Shown: in pieces, positions 59,933 to 64,000 of the stretch | Numbering within the stretch: the first letter of the stretch is position 1 | Layout: every line of letters begins with the position of its first letter | Source: Gordionus sp. m RMFG-2023 | Taxonomy: Eukaryota; Nematomorpha; Gordioida; Chordodea; Parachordodidae | Assembly (NCBI RefSeq): GCF_954871325.1 | Contig: NC_088775.1 | Coordinates: forward strand, 72,765,561 to 72,829,560 | Length of the DNA stretch: 64,000 nucleotides | Direction: 5' to 3' | The notes under the pieces: generated by a model | The model's input: only the letters and a program-made list of their open reading frames with translations | What the model was told of the DNA's origin: nothing | Database searches by the model: none | Translations under genes and position numbers: made by a program

Positions 59933-61982
59933 CCCTCTATTGCATCGCGTAAACCTGAGGCATTATAAATATTGTTATAAATCATTTTAACGCGCATTTT
60001 ATAATTCTAAGTAATACATATATATTTTATAATAAATACTCAATCATGAACATAACATTCTTTTTTCTATCAAATATTATACATTAAATTTTCACCTTTT
60101 ATATAATGGTTACCTTGGAAATTTAAATTTAGTTTCGTTATAAATCATTCAAATTTCAGTGAAATTCTATAGATATTTGAAAACTAGTAAAAATATAATA
60201 TCATTTAATATAATTATTATATTTTTTATAAATTTTTAAATAATAATACTTTTTTATTACTTATAATATGGTATGTTAACAAATATTTATTGAAAATTTT
60301 ATCAAATAAATATATAGTTCAATGACTAGGAATAAATTTTAAATACCGGTAGAGTGAGAATTCTCAATTGAGTGAATCGTCTTATGAAGAATATATACCA
60401 TATGACACTGGTAAATTTAGTATTTTTTATGCAATAATTTTTAGGGATAATTGAATCAGATGATTCGGATATTGAAAGCACCCTTAACTAATGTCCCACA
60501 TAGCCCAAGATTGGAAAGGCTGTTTAACCTTCTCCAATAAAGTTGAAAGTCCGATATATTACTTCAGAATTTTACTGAGAAATTTACTTTCATCTTGATA
60601 GTATTATAATCTAATCTTTATGTAATCCAAAAAAGATTCTAGTAGGCCACTTAATTAAGGCTAGATGAATTAGAACAATTCTTAAGAATTGTGTTCTATA
60701 TGAGCATTATAAATTTAGCAAGAACTCGTTTATATTAGGCGGCTAATACTAGTCTCGAATGGCTAATATTATGTCAGTAAAAGGATGCGAGTTCATAAAA
60801 TCATGTCTTCACCTAAATGACAATATGAAAGCATGTCCTTTTGGGACCGAATAGCATGATGCTCTTACGACCTCTGCTGACGATCACAGATATTTAAGAA
60901 ATCGCATTAGGAGAAAGTCGAAGAGCAAGTTGTTCCTTTCGAAGGGCAAAGTAAGATGAAACAATACAACCCTCAAAAACTTAAAAAGTGGGGTTTTAAT
61001 TTTTTTATTATGTGGAAATGATGGTATTATTTATAATTATGAAATGTAAATGGGGAAGATTCTCGAAGCCGAAGGTATGCGAGATATTGGAGCTAGTGAA
61101 AATTCTGTTCTAACATGGTTGTCGCAGTTCCGTTGTAACAAAATTTTATTATGCTTTGACAATTGGTTCTCAAGTATAAACCTACTGGTTATATTAACCC
61201 AAAGGGGAATACAGTGTGTATCAACGGTTATAACAAATCGCCTCAAAAATCGTTTTGCCAACAGATCAAGAACGAACGGAGGCTATATCTGTTATCAAAT
61301 GGTTTGGCCATTGGGATCCACACAAAAGGAAATCATTAATGCGAAAAGTGTCCAGACATTGTTAAAAATTTCAATAAAACATGGGAGGAGTGGATCTTAT
61401 AGATTCCTTACTAGCACTATATGGAATTCATATTAGGTCCCGAAAATGGTATCATCGAGTATATTTGATATGATGCTTGCTAATATGGCTATTATAATCA
61501 GGTATGTGTAAAGGAAATAAAAGTACTTATTCAACTTCGGCTAATAGACGGATATCGGTGCAATCTGAATATATAAAAAAGTGTAAAAGAGGTATAGCGC
61601 AGTTTACCCAATCCGGAAAGACCAATTTGCACATTGGCCAAAGTATGAAAAAAGGTTAGGTGTAAATTACCAGGATGTAATGGCATTACGAAAGTTGCGT
61701 GCGACAAATGCGGGGTATCATTATGTTTTACCCCAGCAAATAATCGTTTTACTATATTTCATAAAAACTGATTTTTTTGCCTTTGTATATCATTTTGATA
61801 CAATTTGTAATTTGCTAGAATAAAATAAAAGATGAATATATTTTACATTATATGTGCGTTATGTATTCTAGTTAACATACTCCAAAAAATTCGGGGAAAA
61901 AACTATCTTCTTTAGATATAGAGTATAAAAAAATGAGTATTATAAAATTTTCGCTTTGATTGATTTAGCGCGCAATAGAGGG
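59933..61982 (+). mobile_element. piggyBac transposon, decayed, with both ends
   Basis: CCCTCTATTGCATCGCG at the left and CCCTCTATTGCGCGC read inward from the right are the terminal repeats. The left flank is TTAA (59929-59932) and the right flank TACA (61983-61986), a one-base-altered copy. TTAA targets and CCC ends are piggyBac hallmarks. The transposase in between is on the + strand. Total length 2.05 kb. Confidence 0.88.
60447..61771 (+). pseudogene. piggyBac transposase, broken
   Basis: The acidic start (IIESDDSDIEST) is followed by scattered frames, including LFLSKGKV near 60930 (PFKGR-like region). From 61050 comes a 128-codon open stretch with LCFDNWFSSINLLVIL and VSTVITNR, the second part of the catalytic DDD core (D in FDN). 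Further on are frame changes, then the C-terminal cysteine finger CKLPGCNGITKVACDKCGVS and LCFTPANNRFTIFHKN, ending at a stop at 61769-61771. It is dead, but domain order and length match a whole piggyBac protein. Confidence 0.88.
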
Positions 61983-61986
61983 TACA

Positions 61987-64000
61987 GCCAAATAATAAAA
62001 TTATGGGTCAGACTGTAAAATAGTCAAAAATAAAATTTTGAATTAAGCCGAAATTTTTACAGGCATGACGCCAGGCCATGAAATAGGAATAAGACCATCT
62101 GAAAATCACTAATCGATTTAATGCCTGATGTGGTAATAGCTAATAGTAGTTTCAGAGGAGACATTGGAGCTTTGATAATGTGTCCATACATGGTAGTGGT
62201 GGAGTTTGCCATATTTTATATTTCCAAACAGATTACGACCTCTAGCTAGGGAATTTTCACGGAGATATCAGAAATGTCATTATTAAATACAATTATTCAT
62301 ATTTATGATACATAACCGCATTTTATTTATTATAGATATACATTGATTATGGAAAATGCCCTTAACATATGCAGTGTGTTGGAATTGTAAATACACATCG
62401 ACAAATTTTTAATAATTTCAAATTCATCAAATGCCTTGTTTGTATCAATTATTATAACCCATTTTGAATTACTTTTTTATTCATCTTTTTAAAATGTTTT
62501 TCTTAAACATTATATTCCGTTTTTGTTGGAGAAATTAGTTTGGCTATTAATAAATCAAGAAATAATATGGTTGTGTAAAATTATATTAATAGAATGGTTA
62601 TGTTTAATATTGTACAAAGCCCCCCCCCACTCTCTTAAAGAATACTTCTAAAACTACATATATGCTTATTCATAAAAAAAGATTCCATTTTTTATATTGA
62701 GAAATTGGACATTAAACGCACTTATAAGTAGGATGTGCAGTTGCAAGCCACATAGCTAGCCATCCCTGCTTTTCCTGATTTGTAACTGTTTTTGAAAAAC
62801 TATATTATTCTCTTTTCAACTTAACTTATCCTTAAATGATTTACATTTATATTACATATTTTTCTTTTCCTGATATTAAACTAATGGTTAGTGAAATTTT
62901 TTTCTTCTTGGTCACCTATTGGAGGATCTTCAAGTATTAAAATATTTACAGAACAAAATCTTATTAATCTAATTTAAAGAAAAAATATAATTTAATTTTT
63001 TTAATCCAAAAACGAATTATTTGATTTATAAATAATGCACACTATTCTATCATATATAGGCAATTATAAATTAGTGTATTTTGGGCTATTTGACCAAAAG
63101 TTAGTTGGAGCCTGAGCTAAAATTTTCAATCAAATCTTTAATAAAGAACAAATTTTTTTTCTTGGTCACCAATTATAATATCTAAACAACTTAAAACATT
63201 TTTCGAACAAAATCTAATTTCTAAGAAATTTATATTTGATATCTTGTAAATTATATATTTGATTTTTTTTTTAAATTTAAAAATAAATTATTCAGCTTAT
63301 GAGTAATGCGCTATTCAATTCATATTCGCTATGGCCTACTATAATTTTATGCATTTTGTACCATTTGACGAAAAGTCTAAGCAATTGAACGTTTTCCAGC
63401 AAATGTTTTAAAAAACTTGTGCACACATAAAAATTTTAATAAATTTTGAGAAAAACTTTAAAAAAGTGGTTATGTTGTGGGGCCGAGCCGATCCACATAT
63501 TTTTCATCGATCCGATTCTTTCCGATATTGGTTCAAACCCGATCCGATATTTATATTGATCCCCCCTTTACCAAATGTAATTAAAAAATCCATATTACGC
63601 AAAATTTTGAATTATGTATTTAATTTAATTTTAATATTTTTACAATTAAGAGTAATTTTAAAAAAAATTATATAATAATAGATAAAAAAAAATATATATA
63701 AATGTATCAATAGTTGTATTTTTTGAAAAAAAATGATGAACGGCGTTCATTTTATTTTTGACGAACTTTGAACGTGAACGCGTTCCTTTTTTATGACGAA
63801 CGCGTTCGAATTTAACGTTCGTTCAATTTTAAAAATACTTTTTATTTTTACTTATTTGAAAAATTTAATATTTCCGAATTTTTTTAAAAAAAGTATTTAT
63901 ATTTTTTTAATCGACTGTGTATTTCCTTTTCACATTTCAATTTTTTTAACACATAGTTTATTAATTTGAATATTATTGTTTATATTTTAATTTAATAGAT
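61987..64000. other. no gene recognised; degenerate repeats
   Basis: AT-rich. At about 62885-63135 and 63136-63400 two degenerate copies of a roughly 250-bp unit follow each other (shared phrases: tttcttggtcacc, acaaaatct, gattt-taaataatgc, tgaccaaaagt/tgacgaaaagt). GC-poor hAT-style subterminal sequence with repeated ATCC/GATCC lies near 63481-63570. Repeated GAACG/CGTTC motifs are at 63735-63830. No coding sequence was identified. Confidence 0.45.

Noticed and set aside
1-64000. LTR elements, retrovirus-like copies, Polintons or other capsid/envelope elements
   Set aside because: I looked for gag/pol/capsid-type motifs and long direct terminal repeats and found none that I could support.

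Overview
This window looks like nuclear DNA of an AT-rich invertebrate animal (about three quarters A+T by eye). The evidence is one multi-exon gene with GT-AG introns encoding an RBMS/alan-shepard-type double-RRM protein, plus an animal-like mix of transposons: hAT, piggyBac, Tc1-like, a long-TIR family, RTE LINEs, a restriction-like-endonuclease LINE and a tRNA-derived SINE. I cannot name the species. I saw no bacterial operons, CRISPR array, rRNA, free-standing tRNA gene, LTR element, retrovirus or Polinton.

Host gene. Nine coding pieces on the + strand join in frame from 8118 to 56288: 8118-8369, 41069-41361, 49821-49879, 51597-51688, 51880-52043, 52472-52533, 52614-53153, 53300-53920 and 55708-56288. 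They total 2664 nt, or 887 residues plus a stop, with a candidate AATAAA at 56357. The two RRM domains are split over six exons, and every junction between exons 2 and 7 continues the recognisable RBMS sequence. The first exon and the last two junctions are less certain. The C-terminal half is Asn/Gln/Pro/Tyr-rich low complexity.

Intron 1 (8370-41068, 32.7 kb) is a stack of nested insertions. A hAT element with a perfect 8-bp target duplication (13857-25591) holds a LINE, which holds a long-TIR transposon (15345-17786). The same hAT also holds a second long-TIR transposon (20688-23922), which holds a 358-bp hAT MITE (21330-21687). Next to it a second, less certain TIR pair (25664-37300) encloses three things: an intact 932-codon RT plus endonuclease LINE ORF on the minus strand; a tRNA-derived SINE with a 16-bp target duplication that was entered by a third long-TIR transposon (31811-35042); and a palindromic fragment of the LINE endonuclease domain.

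Intron 2 (41362-49820) carries RTE LINEs, a hAT remnant, a Tc1-like remnant, a tandem repeat and a MITE. Upstream of the gene lies a hAT remnant with a perfect 8-bp target duplication (982-2338). Downstream are nested hAT-type MITEs (58449-59443) and a decayed piggyBac with recognisable ends (59933-61982).

The host gene is the only cellular gene I can support. Apart from the one open LINE ORF, the transposon reading frames are broken. Other short open frames lack codon structure, homology or splice context, and I treat them as chance.
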